DNA of 8,596 nucleotides from an uncultured Clostridia bacterium (GTDB lineage Bacteria; Bacillota; Clostridia; RGIG6154), in assembly GCA_934457515.1 (NCBI GenBank), contig CAKSHV010000045.1, positions 1-8,596 of the forward strand, in the 5' to 3' direction. The notes beneath the pieces are model-generated. The model was not told the origin of the DNA. It saw nothing but the letters and a program-made list of their open reading frames with translations, and searched no databases. Both the position numbers and the translations under genes were made by a program. Shown in pieces: positions 1 to 6,106 of the stretch (position 1 is the first letter of the stretch; each line of letters begins with the position of its first letter).

Positions 1-1190
1 TAGGTATCATGCAGTTTAAAAGCCTGCTCACCTGTAAGGGAATCACCGCCCTTTGCCTTAATTTCATCAATATACTGGTTTAATACAACCAAGCCGTTGT
101 CAATGGTTGCATCAAAACGCTCTTCTTCTTTTTGAATGATTTTTGTGATGTAATCCTTTTTCTCTTCCAGTTCGGGGTAAGCAGACTTAGAGGTTTCTAT
201 CACCGTTTCCGCAACCTCGTATAAGAACTGTCGGTTCACATTCAAAAGCTTTCCGTGACGTGCGGCACGGCGCAGCAAACGGCGCAGAACATAGCCTCTG
301 CCCTCATTGGAGGGAATAACGCCGTCCGAAACCATCATCACCGTGCTGCGGATATGGTCGGTAATCACACGCAGCGAAACATCTGCTTTCGGGTCTTTTT
401 TGTATTCAACACCTGCAATTTTGGAAATATGCTTCATAACGTCCTGCACGGTGTCAACCTCAAACAGATTGTCAACGCCCTGCATAACAACCGCCAAACG
501 CTCAAGACCCATACCGGTATCGATGTTCGGGTGCTCCAAACGATTATAATTGCCGTCCTCGTCTTTATCAAACTGGGTAAATACTAAGTTCCAAACCTCC
601 ATGTAGCGATCGCAGTCGCAGCCGACGCCGCATGTCGGCGAACCGCAGCCGTATTCTTCGCCGCGGTCGAAATAAATTTCGGAACAAGGACCGCACGGAC
701 CTGTGCCGTGCTCCCAGAAATTATCCTCTTTGCCTAAACGCACAATGTGCTCGGGCGCAACACCCACCTGTTTTGTCCAGATGTCAAACGCCTCATCGTC
801 TTCCTGATAAATGGAAACCCATAGCTTTTCTCTCGGAATTTTCAAAACCTCGGTGAAAAATTCCCACGCCCAGGGCGCTGCCTCTTTTTTGAAATAATCG
901 CCGAACGAAAAGTTGCCGAGCATTTCAAAATAGGTGCCATGACGCGCCGTTTTGCCCACGTTTTCAATATCGCCGGTGCGGATACATTTCTGGCAGGTGG
1001 TAACCCGCTTGCGGGGCGGAACTTCCGCGCCTGTAAACCACGGCTTCATGGGCGCCATGCCCGAATTGATTAAAAGCAGACTCGCGTCGTTTTTCGGAAT
1101 AAGCGGAAAGCTGGGTAGCCGCAAATGTCCTTTCGATTCAAAAAACGACAGAAATTTTTCTCTGAGCTCGTTTAAGCCTGTATACTCCAT
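1..1190 (-). CDS. alaS: alanine--tRNA ligase, N-terminal part (gene runs off the left edge)
   Basis: Charges tRNA-Ala with alanine in the cytoplasm (class IIc synthetase). The first 396 codons are present, against roughly 870-880 residues for a full AlaRS, so only the catalytic domain and the start of the next region are visible. Recognisable AlaRS stretches in order are: [15 protein letters not shown] near the N-terminus, [21 protein letters not shown] shortened here to the RTGDIENVG and [18 protein letters not shown] segments, [51 protein letters not shown], and FKLHDT at the cut edge. The start is ATG at 1190, preceded by GGAG 8 nt upstream; the nearby ATG 8 nt further upstream is out of frame. 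It lies 111 nt downstream of the thioesterase gene but has its own promoter-like sequence. No T-box leader is visible. Confidence 0.97.
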   Translation of the reverse strand, partial: MEYTGLNELREKFLSFFESKGHLRLPSFPLIPKNDASLLLINSGMAPMKPWFTGAEVPPRKRVTTCQKCIRTGDIENVGKTARHGTYFEMLGNFSFGDYFKKEAAPWAWEFFTEVLKIPREKLWVSIYQEDDEAFDIWTKQVGVAPEHIVRLGKEDNFWEHGTGPCGPCSEIYFDRGEEYGCGSPTCGVGCDCDRYMEVWNLVFTQFDKDEDGNYNRLEHPNIDTGMGLERLAVVMQGVDNLFEVDTVQDVMKHISKIAGVEYKKDPKADVSLRVITDHIRSTVMMVSDGVIPSNEGRGYVLRRLLRRAARHGKLLNVNRQFLYEVAETVIETSKSAYPELEEKKDYITKIIQKEEERFDATIDNGLVVLNQYIDEIKAKGGDSLTGEQAFKLHDT

Positions 1191-1219
1191 AGTTTCATCT
1201 CCAAAATCCGTAATTTCAC

Positions 1220-1238
1220 GCGGCATTTTAAGCGCCGC
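1220..1238 (-). other. small hairpin in the alaS 5' leader
   Basis: GCGGC and GCCGC form a perfect 5-bp stem with a 9-nt loop within the predicted leader of about 57 nt. It lacks the conserved T-box sequences and has no U-tract, so it is not a T-box and not an obvious terminator. It could be incidental. Confidence 0.25.
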
Positions 1239-1253
1239 AAAACAATTCAATCT

Positions 1254-1282
1254 ATTATAGCATATCTGCGCCGTAAAATCAA
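1254..1282 (-). promoter_or_regulatory. sigma-A-type promoter of alaS
   Basis: Reading on the minus strand, TTGATT (1282-1277) is followed by a 17-nt spacer and a perfect TATAAT (1259-1254). Transcription would start near 1247, giving a leader of about 57 nt. The promoter lies wholly in the gap behind the thioesterase gene, so alaS need not depend on read-through. Confidence 0.75.
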
Positions 1283-1301
1283 ATATTTTTTAAAGGAATT
1301 T

Positions 1302-2009
1302 TCATAATTTTTCCGCACGCAACAAAACACATGTGTCGCCGTCACCGTTTTTCAGTTCGGTATGATACCCGTTTTCGGTTTGTTTTGCGCACATCAAAAC
1401 CGTTTCGGATGGCAAAAGCGCCTTTCGGTATGTAATCATCAGCTCGCCGATTGCGAAATCTTCGGGGATAAGCTCTAATGCCACCTCCACCGATTTCACA
1501 TTGTTCATGTGATTATTGGTGTCAATGTCCCGCCGCTCCACTTTCGTTTGCGAAACTGCGGGCGGCATGTCCTTTTCGGGACGCAATTTAATAAATTCTA
1601 AACCGTTGTCCGCCTCGTTTAATTCGTCGTACGCGTCCAAGATTTCCTGCGGCACGATGATGACTTTCATGCGCGAAGTATTTACGGTAAACCAGCTTGC
1701 CGTGGCAATCACTTTCAGTGCACCATCCTGCCAAATTTCGTATTTACGCTGCGCCTCGAATTGGCGGATGCGCATAATTCCCGTTTTGGCTGTAATCGGT
1801 CTGTCCCCCGCAACCGGCTCTAAAAAGCGGATTCTCCACCCCTGCACCAGCCACGCAATCGAGCGGGAATATAAGTTTTTTAAAGTCAGCCCGCGGCTTG
1901 CGGAATGTTCAATCGAAATGTCCTGCAAAATATCCAAAATCGAACTGATTTTCACGTGAATATGATTGTCCAAATCGCTGTAGCGCAGATTATATTCTTT
2001 TGTAAACAT
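1302..2009 (-). CDS. acyl-ACP thioesterase (FatA/FatB-type, double hotdog)
   Basis: A 235-aa cytoplasmic protein of the acyl-ACP thioesterase family, which hydrolyses acyl-ACP to free fatty acid plus ACP. The N-terminal hotdog holds EYNLRYSDLD and the typical WLVQGWRIRF...PVAGD segment (about residues 53-70). The second hotdog holds DIDTNNHMNN at 161-170, matching the plant LDxNxHVNN motif, so Asp163, Asn165 and His167 correspond to the catalytic Asp/Asn/His. In plant FatB a Glu follows in YRREC; here the aligned YRKAL has Ala197, so that Glu is absent. An in-frame ATG 13 codons upstream (2048) is rejected because it lies in the promoter spacer and lacks a ribosome site. ATG 2009 follows GAGGGTGA. 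Substrate chain length cannot be read from sequence. Confidence 0.88.
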   Translation of the reverse strand: MFTKEYNLRYSDLDNHIHVKISSILDILQDISIEHSASRGLTLKNLYSRSIAWLVQGWRIRFLEPVAGDRPITAKTGIMRIRQFEAQRKYEIWQDGALKVIATASWFTVNTSRMKVIIVPQEILDAYDELNEADNGLEFIKLRPEKDMPPAVSQTKVERRDIDTNNHMNNVKSVEVALELIPEDFAIGELMITYRKALLPSETVLMCAKQTENGYHTELKNGDGDTCVLLRAEKL

Positions 2010-2038
2010 ATTTATTTTCACCCTCTTTACAAAGGAAT

Positions 2039-2067
2039 AGTATATCATAAATGTTTAAAAAAGTCAA
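2039..2067 (-). promoter_or_regulatory. sigma-A-type promoter of the thioesterase gene
   Basis: TTGACT (2067-2062), a 17-nt spacer and TATACT (2044-2039) on the minus strand form a near-consensus promoter. It contains the upstream ATG of the longest open frame, which decides the start at 2009. Its -35 box abuts and slightly overlaps the U-tract of the preceding terminator. Confidence 0.8.
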
Positions 2068-2097
2068 AGAAAAAGCACGCCGAAATCGGCGCGCTTT
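2066..2097 (-). terminator. intrinsic terminator of the glycosidase gene
   Basis: On the minus strand the arms AAAGC and GCTTT, one mismatch, one C-G pair and GCCGA/TCGGC make a GC-rich stem, followed by TTTTTCTTT. It starts just after the glycosidase stop codon at 2104. Confidence 0.88.
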
Positions 2098-2103
2098 AAA
2101 ATT

Positions 2104-4074
2104 TTATTCACACTCCAAAACAACAAGCTGATGATTTTCGATTTTCGGGACGGTGTAGGAAACCGTGCCGTTTTCCTGTTTGAAAGGAATGCTTTCTTTC
2201 TGCGGAGCAAGCAGCACTTTTTTTATTTTTTTGTCCGTGCGGATTTCCACATCCACATTGTAAACCGGCACAATATCCTCCACAATTTCAACGCCGTCGC
2301 CGCGCTTTACGGGCGAGCAATACAAAATGTGGTTTCTTATAAAATCGCCGCAATCGATAACCGACACAACACCCTGGGCACCAAGGTTGGTTTTTAATGT
2401 TTTCTTTTCGCCGAGCAATCTGTCAAGCACATATTTTACCAGTTCTTTGGCAACGATTGTGCCGCTTGTGGCATACTCCTTAAAAATATCCCACCCAATC
2501 AAAATGCCGTCTTTGCCTTCAACAATACCCGCGCCGCCAGAAATGCCCGAGCAAGGTGCGTGGTGGTGCGAACAAAAGTGCTCTGCCGTGCGATTAAAAT
2601 AAGGGTTCATGCGCTCTGCCAAAAGCGTGCCGTCGGTAAGCTTTAATTTCTGTCCTTTTTCATACAGCAAAAAATCGGTGATTCCAAGGTTCGGAATGGG
2701 AAACAGCGGGCGGATATAGTCGGGTTGATAGGGATTTTCGCACTCCCACTCCGCGCCGAAAGAGAACAGATATTTTGTTTTTTCTCTGTTCATGCCCGAT
2801 GTGCCGGACGCCAAAACCTTGCCGCCGTTTTCTATAAATGCGGAAATTTTTTCAAAAAGTGTATCATTAAGCACAATGCGGTCGGGCAAAATCAAAACTT
2901 TATAGGGCGAAAAATCCGCTTCCGTGTCCACCACGTCGAAAAGATACTTTCCTTCAAGCAAAATGCGCGCCGCACCGTCTGTGCCCGCATAATCTCTTCC
3001 CGCAACATCTGCGTCAACCAAATCATAATAATTGTCAAGCGCCTCAACCGAAAACAGAGCGACATCTGCTTTATTTTTGCCCTTGCTGAGCCAAGGCTCG
3101 ATTTCTTCCACTTCTTTATACGCCTTGCCGATTAAATTGTAAGTTACCATGTCCATCTCGCCCGAAGGGTGCAGCTGGTCACCCACCGAAACGGAAGCGC
3201 CGTTTGCAACCGACAGCATTGCCTCATACCGCAAAGCGTTCGGATGCTTAAATCCGCCGAATTCACCCCAGGATTTATGGAATTTGCCCGTCATACCCAA
3301 GTAATCCATCCCAAGTGTGCGCGCATAGCCCGCAGATACCGGGAAATGGTCATATCCCCAGCCGCCGGTCGGCAGGCTCTCCAATTCCAAATGCGTGTTC
3401 ATATGTGCCAAATCGCGTCTGCCGTGGCGGATATGTCCGCCGTTGTGGAACACTTTGTGCCCCATCTTTACGCTGTCAACCGTTTCGCGCACGCGTTTTG
3501 TGTAGTTTGCATACACCTCTTCCGCAAGCTGCAGCGCCTTTTTCTCATCATCAATGTCCCAGCCGCGCTCCTGCATGGTTTTGCAGCAAGACGCGCAATA
3601 GCACTTGTGCACGCCTACTATATCTAAGAAAATGCCGTCGCCGTCATAGCGCTCGAGCACCTCTTTCACCTGTGCCAGCAAATAGTCAAGATAAGGCGTG
3701 TTAAAGCAAAGTCTGTGATAATAGGCAACCGAAAAATCGGGCTTGTCGCCGTGCTTTCCGATGGCAATCCAGTCGTGATGTGCTCGTGCCGCCTTTTCGT
3801 CATATCCCGCCGAAAGATAAATCGGGGTTTTCACGTCGATTTCATGCGCCGCCTCAATCTGCGCACCCAGCAAATCAAATTTCAAATGCGGGTGGATTTC
3901 GTTTGCGCTGCTCGGGTGATACGCCCAGCCGTGATGACATTTTGAAAAAACGGTTATAGAATCCACATGGCCCGCTTTTAATGCCTGCTGAAACTGCTCT
4001 TTTGAAAAATTTTCGCCGATTCCCTCAATTTTTTCGGATGTATGAAAATCCAAATGAATTTGTCTGTTTCTCAT
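2104..4074 (-). CDS. putative glycoside hydrolase (GHL6-like TIM barrel plus beta-galactosidase trimerisation domain)
   Basis: A 656-aa protein with no signal peptide or membrane segment, so it probably acts in the cytoplasm on imported oligosaccharides. Residues about 1-330 look like the hypothetical glycosyl hydrolase 6 type barrel: FHTSE near the N-terminus, DGDGIFLD with Asp151 as a candidate catalytic residue, the cysteine cluster C158-x-C160-x2-C163-C164 right after it, and ELESLPTGGWGYDHFP at 231-246. Residues about 335-555 resemble the Rossmann-like beta-galactosidase trimerisation domain (VLILPDRIVLND, GGKVLASGTSG). The C-terminal 100 residues look like a beta-sandwich. The start is ATG 4074, with GGAGG 7 nt upstream; the ATG 19 codons earlier overlaps the promoter -35 box. 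The substrate is unknown. Databases often label relatives beta-galactosidase or alpha-L-fucosidase-like. Confidence 0.78.
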   Translation of the reverse strand: MRNRQIHLDFHTSEKIEGIGENFSKEQFQQALKAGHVDSITVFSKCHHGWAYHPSSANEIHPHLKFDLLGAQIEAAHEIDVKTPIYLSAGYDEKAARAHHDWIAIGKHGDKPDFSVAYYHRLCFNTPYLDYLLAQVKEVLERYDGDGIFLDIVGVHKCYCASCCKTMQERGWDIDDEKKALQLAEEVYANYTKRVRETVDSVKMGHKVFHNGGHIRHGRRDLAHMNTHLELESLPTGGWGYDHFPVSAGYARTLGMDYLGMTGKFHKSWGEFGGFKHPNALRYEAMLSVANGASVSVGDQLHPSGEMDMVTYNLIGKAYKEVEEIEPWLSKGKNKADVALFSVEALDNYYDLVDADVAGRDYAGTDGAARILLEGKYLFDVVDTEADFSPYKVLILPDRIVLNDTLFEKISAFIENGGKVLASGTSGMNREKTKYLFSFGAEWECENPYQPDYIRPLFPIPNLGITDFLLYEKGQKLKLTDGTLLAERMNPYFNRTAEHFCSHHHAPCSGISGGAGIVEGKDGILIGWDIFKEYATSGTIVAKELVKYVLDRLLGEKKTLKTNLGAQGVVSVIDCGDFIRNHILYCSPVKRGDGVEIVEDIVPVYNVDVEIRTDKKIKKVLLAPQKESIPFKQENGTVSYTVPKIENHQLVVLECE

Positions 4075-4101
4075 TTTCTGTCCTCCGTACACTTTTTTAA
4101 A

Positions 4102-4131
4102 ATTATAGCACGATTCGGCAGAAGAATGCAA
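4102..4131 (-). promoter_or_regulatory. promoter of the glycosidase gene
   Basis: A perfect TATAAT (4107-4102) lies 18 nt after a weak TTGCAT (4131-4126). It sits about 28 nt before the ATG at 4074, leaving room for the GGAGG site. The poor -35 box would fit a promoter needing an activator. A second TATAAT at 4163-4158 has no partner -35 box. Confidence 0.62.
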
Positions 4132-4141
4132 TACAATTTAC

Positions 4142-4154
4142 TAACTTGAAGTTA
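4142..4154. promoter_or_regulatory. 13-bp perfect palindrome upstream of the glycosidase promoter (operator candidate)
   Basis: TAACTT-G-AAGTTA is a perfect dyad centred about 20 nt upstream of the -35 box of the glycosidase promoter. Position and symmetry suit a transcription factor site, most simply for an activator. No regulator gene is present in the window, and a chance occurrence in AT-rich DNA is possible. Confidence 0.35.
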
Positions 4155-4197
4155 TGAATTATACACCATTTGCCTAATTTTTTATGATTTGTAAAAC

Positions 4198-4228
4198 AAA
4201 AAGACTGTAAAGGATTTACAGTCTTTTT
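4198..4228 (-). terminator. intrinsic terminator of spoIVA
   Basis: GACTGTAAA and TTTACAGTC pair perfectly around a 3-nt loop, extended by A5/T5 to a 14-bp stem with T-runs on both strands. It begins a few nt past the spoIVA stop codon at 4235 and could work in both directions. Confidence 0.92.
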
Positions 4229-4234
4229 TGTTAT

Positions 4235-5707
4235 TTACAAAATAATGCAAATCAGTCCGCCGCTGCCCTCGTTAATAATTTTCTGCAGCGTTTCCTGCAG
4301 CTTCATCTGTGCATCGTCCGGCATGCGATACAGCTTGTTGTGCAGTCCTTCATTTACAAGCTCGTGCAGCGATTTTCCGAAAATGTTTGATTCCCAAATG
4401 CGTTTCGGGTCGGTGTCGAATTCGGAAAGCAGATAGTGCACCAGCTCCTCCGACTGTTTTTCGGTTCCCACAACCGGGTTCACTTCGGTTTCCACCGTTG
4501 CGGCAATCATGTGAATGGACGGTGCGCTTGCACGCAGGCGCACGCCGAATCTGCCGCCTTGTTTCACGATTTCGGGCTCTTCCAAACTCAGCTCATCCAC
4601 CGTAGGCGAAACAATGCCGTAGCCTTTGCGTTTCACTTCTTCTAATGCATAGGCAACCTTGTCATACTCTTTTTTTACATCAGACAGTTCTTTCATCAGC
4701 GAAATCAGTCTGTCCTGTCCGTCAATCTCAAAGCCGGAGGTTTCGCCAAGCACCTTATAGAACAGGTTTTCGGGCACATACACCGTAAGGCACGCCTCAC
4801 CCTTTCCCAAATCCATAGACGTAATGTCTGTTTTTTCAATCCGCTCGCACTGCAAAAGCCGCTCTTTAACGTCCCGAATTTCACGAATTTTTGAAACACC
4901 GTCCAACGAATTTTTAACCCGTTCCAAAAGTTCTTTGTTCAGCCAATGACTGCTGTCCAAGCTGTCAACCCAGCTCGGAAAATCCATTTTAATTTCACGA
5001 ATCGGAAATTCAGTCAGCACTTTTTCCAAAATATTGGTAATGTCTGCCTGGCTGAGCTGCTCGCAGTTTACCGCAACAACCGAAACATTATATTTTTCGG
5101 AAAGCTCGTCTTTCAGCTTTTGTGTATTTTTGTCCGCGGGATTTGTGCTGTTTAAAAGCATGATAAACGGCTTGTTTATCTCTTTTAACTCGCGCACCAC
5201 GCGCTCTTCCGCCTGCACATAATCCTCGCGCGGAATTTCGGTAATCGAGCCGTCGGTTGTAACCACCAATCCGATGGTGGAATGTTCGGTTATAACCTTT
5301 CTTGTTCCGATTTCCGCCGCCTGAACAAAAGGAATGGGACTTTCCGACCATGGCGTTGAAACCATGCGCGCCGCGCCGTCCTCCATGTGCCCCGCAGCGC
5401 TTTGCACAACATAGCCCACACAGTCAATCAGCCGCACGTTGAAATTTAAATTGTCGCTTAAAGAAATTCTGACCGCCTCGTTCGGAATAAATTTCGGCTC
5501 GGTCGTCATAATGGTTTTCCCGCCCGCGCTCTGCGGCAGTTCGTCAATTGCCCGCTCTTTTTTAAACGGGTCCTCCATGTTCGGAATCACAAGCTCGTTC
5601 ATGAATTTTTTAATAAATGTAGATTTTCCCGTCCGCACCGGCCCCACAACGCCGATATAAATATCTCCGCCCGTTCTGGTGGCTATATCCTGGTAGATAT
5701 TCTCCAT
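4235..5707 (-). CDS. spoIVA: stage IV sporulation protein A (spore coat morphogenetic ATPase)
   Basis: SpoIVA is made in the mother cell, binds the outer forespore membrane with SpoVM, and polymerises with ATP hydrolysis to form the basement layer of the spore coat. This copy has 490 aa, against 492 in Bacillus subtilis. It begins MENIYQDIATRTGGDIYIG, followed by the Walker A motif GPVRTGKST (22-30, Lys28), the ATTEPKF-like threonine segment IMTTEPKFIPN (67-76) and RLIDCVGY with Asp95. A middle domain follows. The C-terminal domain ends in GLICIIL, the typical hydrophobic SpoIVA tail that localises the protein. The start ATG 5707 has GGAGG 7 nt upstream. The ATG ten codons earlier overlaps the -10 box. 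The gene has its own promoter and terminator, so it is monocistronic. Confidence 0.98.
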   Translation of the reverse strand: MENIYQDIATRTGGDIYIGVVGPVRTGKSTFIKKFMNELVIPNMEDPFKKERAIDELPQSAGGKTIMTTEPKFIPNEAVRISLSDNLNFNVRLIDCVGYVVQSAAGHMEDGAARMVSTPWSESPIPFVQAAEIGTRKVITEHSTIGLVVTTDGSITEIPREDYVQAEERVVRELKEINKPFIMLLNSTNPADKNTQKLKDELSEKYNVSVVAVNCEQLSQADITNILEKVLTEFPIREIKMDFPSWVDSLDSSHWLNKELLERVKNSLDGVSKIREIRDVKERLLQCERIEKTDITSMDLGKGEACLTVYVPENLFYKVLGETSGFEIDGQDRLISLMKELSDVKKEYDKVAYALEEVKRKGYGIVSPTVDELSLEEPEIVKQGGRFGVRLRASAPSIHMIAATVETEVNPVVGTEKQSEELVHYLLSEFDTDPKRIWESNIFGKSLHELVNEGLHNKLYRMPDDAQMKLQETLQKIINEGSGGLICIIL

Positions 5708-5735
5708 AACTGTTCCTCCATACTTGTTTTTGTAC

Positions 5736-5764
5736 ATCCTATGTTGCGCGTGCGCAGAATATGC
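5736..5764 (-). promoter_or_regulatory. sigma-E-type (mother-cell) promoter of spoIVA
   Basis: On the minus strand GCATATT (5764-5758), a 14-nt spacer and CATAGGAT (5743-5736) match the sigma-E consensus of a KMATATT -35 element and a CATACANT -10 element; the -10 differs at two positions. This fits the known sigma-E control of spoIVA in Bacillus subtilis and predicts a start near 5729, about 20 nt before the ATG. Confidence 0.75.
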
Positions 5765-5793
5765 TATTTAACCAAACGAAAAGTTACCACCGC

Positions 5794-5815
5794 ATACCAC
5801 CAAGAAGTGTGGTAT
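5794..5815. repeat. inverted repeat upstream of spoIVA
   Basis: ATACCAC (5794-5800) and GTGGTAT (5809-5815) are exact inverted copies around an 8-nt centre. A further partial copy, TACCACCGC, lies just to the left (5785-5793). It lies about 30-50 nt upstream of the spoIVA -35 element, where a regulator such as SpoIIID might act, but it does not match a site I can name. Confidence 0.35.
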
Positions 5816-5831
5816 ATATAAATAAAGAAGC

Positions 5832-5873
5832 TTTTGCATAAATTTTGTTAAATAACAAATTTTTTGTGCAAAA
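5832..5873. repeat. AT-rich imperfect palindrome (42 bp)
   Basis: TTTTGCA (5832-5838) pairs with TGCAAAA (5867-5873). Inside it TTTGTTA (5844-5850) pairs with TAACAAA (5853-5859) around AA. The dyad lies between the spoIVA promoter and the start of the plus-strand cassette and immediately upstream of the 5889 -10 box. It could be a protein binding site or a boundary terminator; no gene ends there. Confidence 0.5.
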
Positions 5874-5885
5874 CCTAAAATTTTG

Positions 5886-5894
5886 TGTTATACT
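5886..5894 (+). promoter_or_regulatory. extended -10 promoter of the plus-strand cassette leader
   Basis: TGT-TATACT forms an extended -10 element (TATACT at 5889-5894). No good -35 box is found at 17 nt; TTGTGC at 5864-5869 would be 19 nt away. Transcription would start near 5901 and first cover the short reading frame at 5923. Confidence 0.55.
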
Positions 5895-5922
5895 GTAGTA
5901 AAGAAAAATTTTAAAGGAGCTG

Positions 5923-5967
5923 ATGCGCTTGATTGTGACTCTGAAAAAAGAAAAAACACACCGATAA
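5923..5967 (+). CDS. 14-codon reading frame: possible remnant of a type I holin-like toxin, or a leader peptide
   Basis: ATG at 5923 opens MRLIVTLKKEKTHR and a stop. AAAGGAG at 5913-5919 precedes it, only 3 nt before the ATG but 9 nt before the in-frame TTG at 5929, which may be the true start (LIVTLKKEKTHR). The basic Lys/Arg/His tail resembles the end of the small hydrophobic holin-like toxins of Firmicutes, and the stop is followed by a strong hairpin with an antisense RNA promoter beyond it, as in those loci. The membrane-spanning middle expected of such a toxin (about 20 apolar residues) is missing, suggesting an internal deletion. A leader peptide is the alternative. No homology search was possible. 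Confidence 0.4.
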   Translation: MRLIVTLKKEKTHR

Positions 5968-5998
5968 GTTGTTGGCGCAACAAATCGCTGTGTTTTAT
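5943..5998 (-). terminator. hairpin and U-tract terminating the antisense RNA
   Basis: AAAACACA (5953-5960) pairs with TGTGTTTT, CGAT with ATCG, and TTGTTG with CAACAA around GCG, with one C-C mismatch and a 3-nt bulge. On the minus strand the stem is followed by a run reading TTTTTTCTTTTTT, a textbook intrinsic terminator. In the plus direction no T-run follows the stem, so forward transcripts are less likely to stop here. Confidence 0.82.
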
Positions 5999-6031
5999 CG
6001 CGGATATGCTAAATAACACATCCACTACCAT
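5943..6031 (-). ncRNA. predicted antisense small RNA (type I antitoxin-like)
   Basis: A near-consensus promoter at 6066-6038 would start transcription near 6031, and the hairpin with U-tract stops it near 5943, giving an RNA of about 90 nt. It would be complementary to the 3' end of the 14-codon frame and to the region just beyond it. Overlap at the 3' end of a short frame matches the layout of txpA/RatA and bsrG/SR4 type I toxin-antitoxin pairs. It is predicted only from promoter and terminator; expression is unproven. Confidence 0.6.
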
Positions 6032-6052
6032 GGTTCTATTTTAGCACATCCG
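6001..6052. repeat. inverted repeat flanking the antisense RNA start
   Basis: CGGAT-A-TGCTAAA (6001-6013) and TTTAGCA-C-ATCCG (6040-6052) are inverted copies with one mismatch. The right arm contains the -10 box of the antisense promoter. In plus-strand RNA this would fold into a second hairpin after the first; as DNA it is a possible operator. Confidence 0.55.
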
Positions 6053-6066
6053 TAAAAAAAAATCAA
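6038..6066 (-). promoter_or_regulatory. promoter of the antisense RNA
   Basis: On the minus strand TTGATT (6066-6061), a 17-nt spacer ending in TGC, and TAAAAT (6043-6038) make a good sigma-A promoter with an extended -10 element. It points away from the DUF4417 gene and back into the short reading frame. Confidence 0.72.
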
Positions 6067-6106
6067 TAGAATTTTGAATTTTTATTTTACGGAGGAAAAT
6101 TATTGA

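Noticed and set aside
255..1260. Plus-strand open frames over alaS
   Set aside because: The minus strand is unmistakable AlaRS here; the plus-strand frames are by-products of its codon use.
1191..1301. T-box riboswitch in front of alaS
   Set aside because: The gap is only 111 nt, the promoter-to-ATG leader is about 57 nt, and the conserved T-box sequence and a terminator/antiterminator pair are absent.
3169..3945. Plus-strand open frames of 76-152 codons over the glycosidase gene
   Set aside because: They are antisense shadows of a clear coding gene, with no ribosome sites and no recognisable domains.
4158..4163. Second TATAAT as the main glycosidase promoter
   Set aside because: No -35 box lies at 15-19 nt and no TG extension is present; it may matter only together with an activator.
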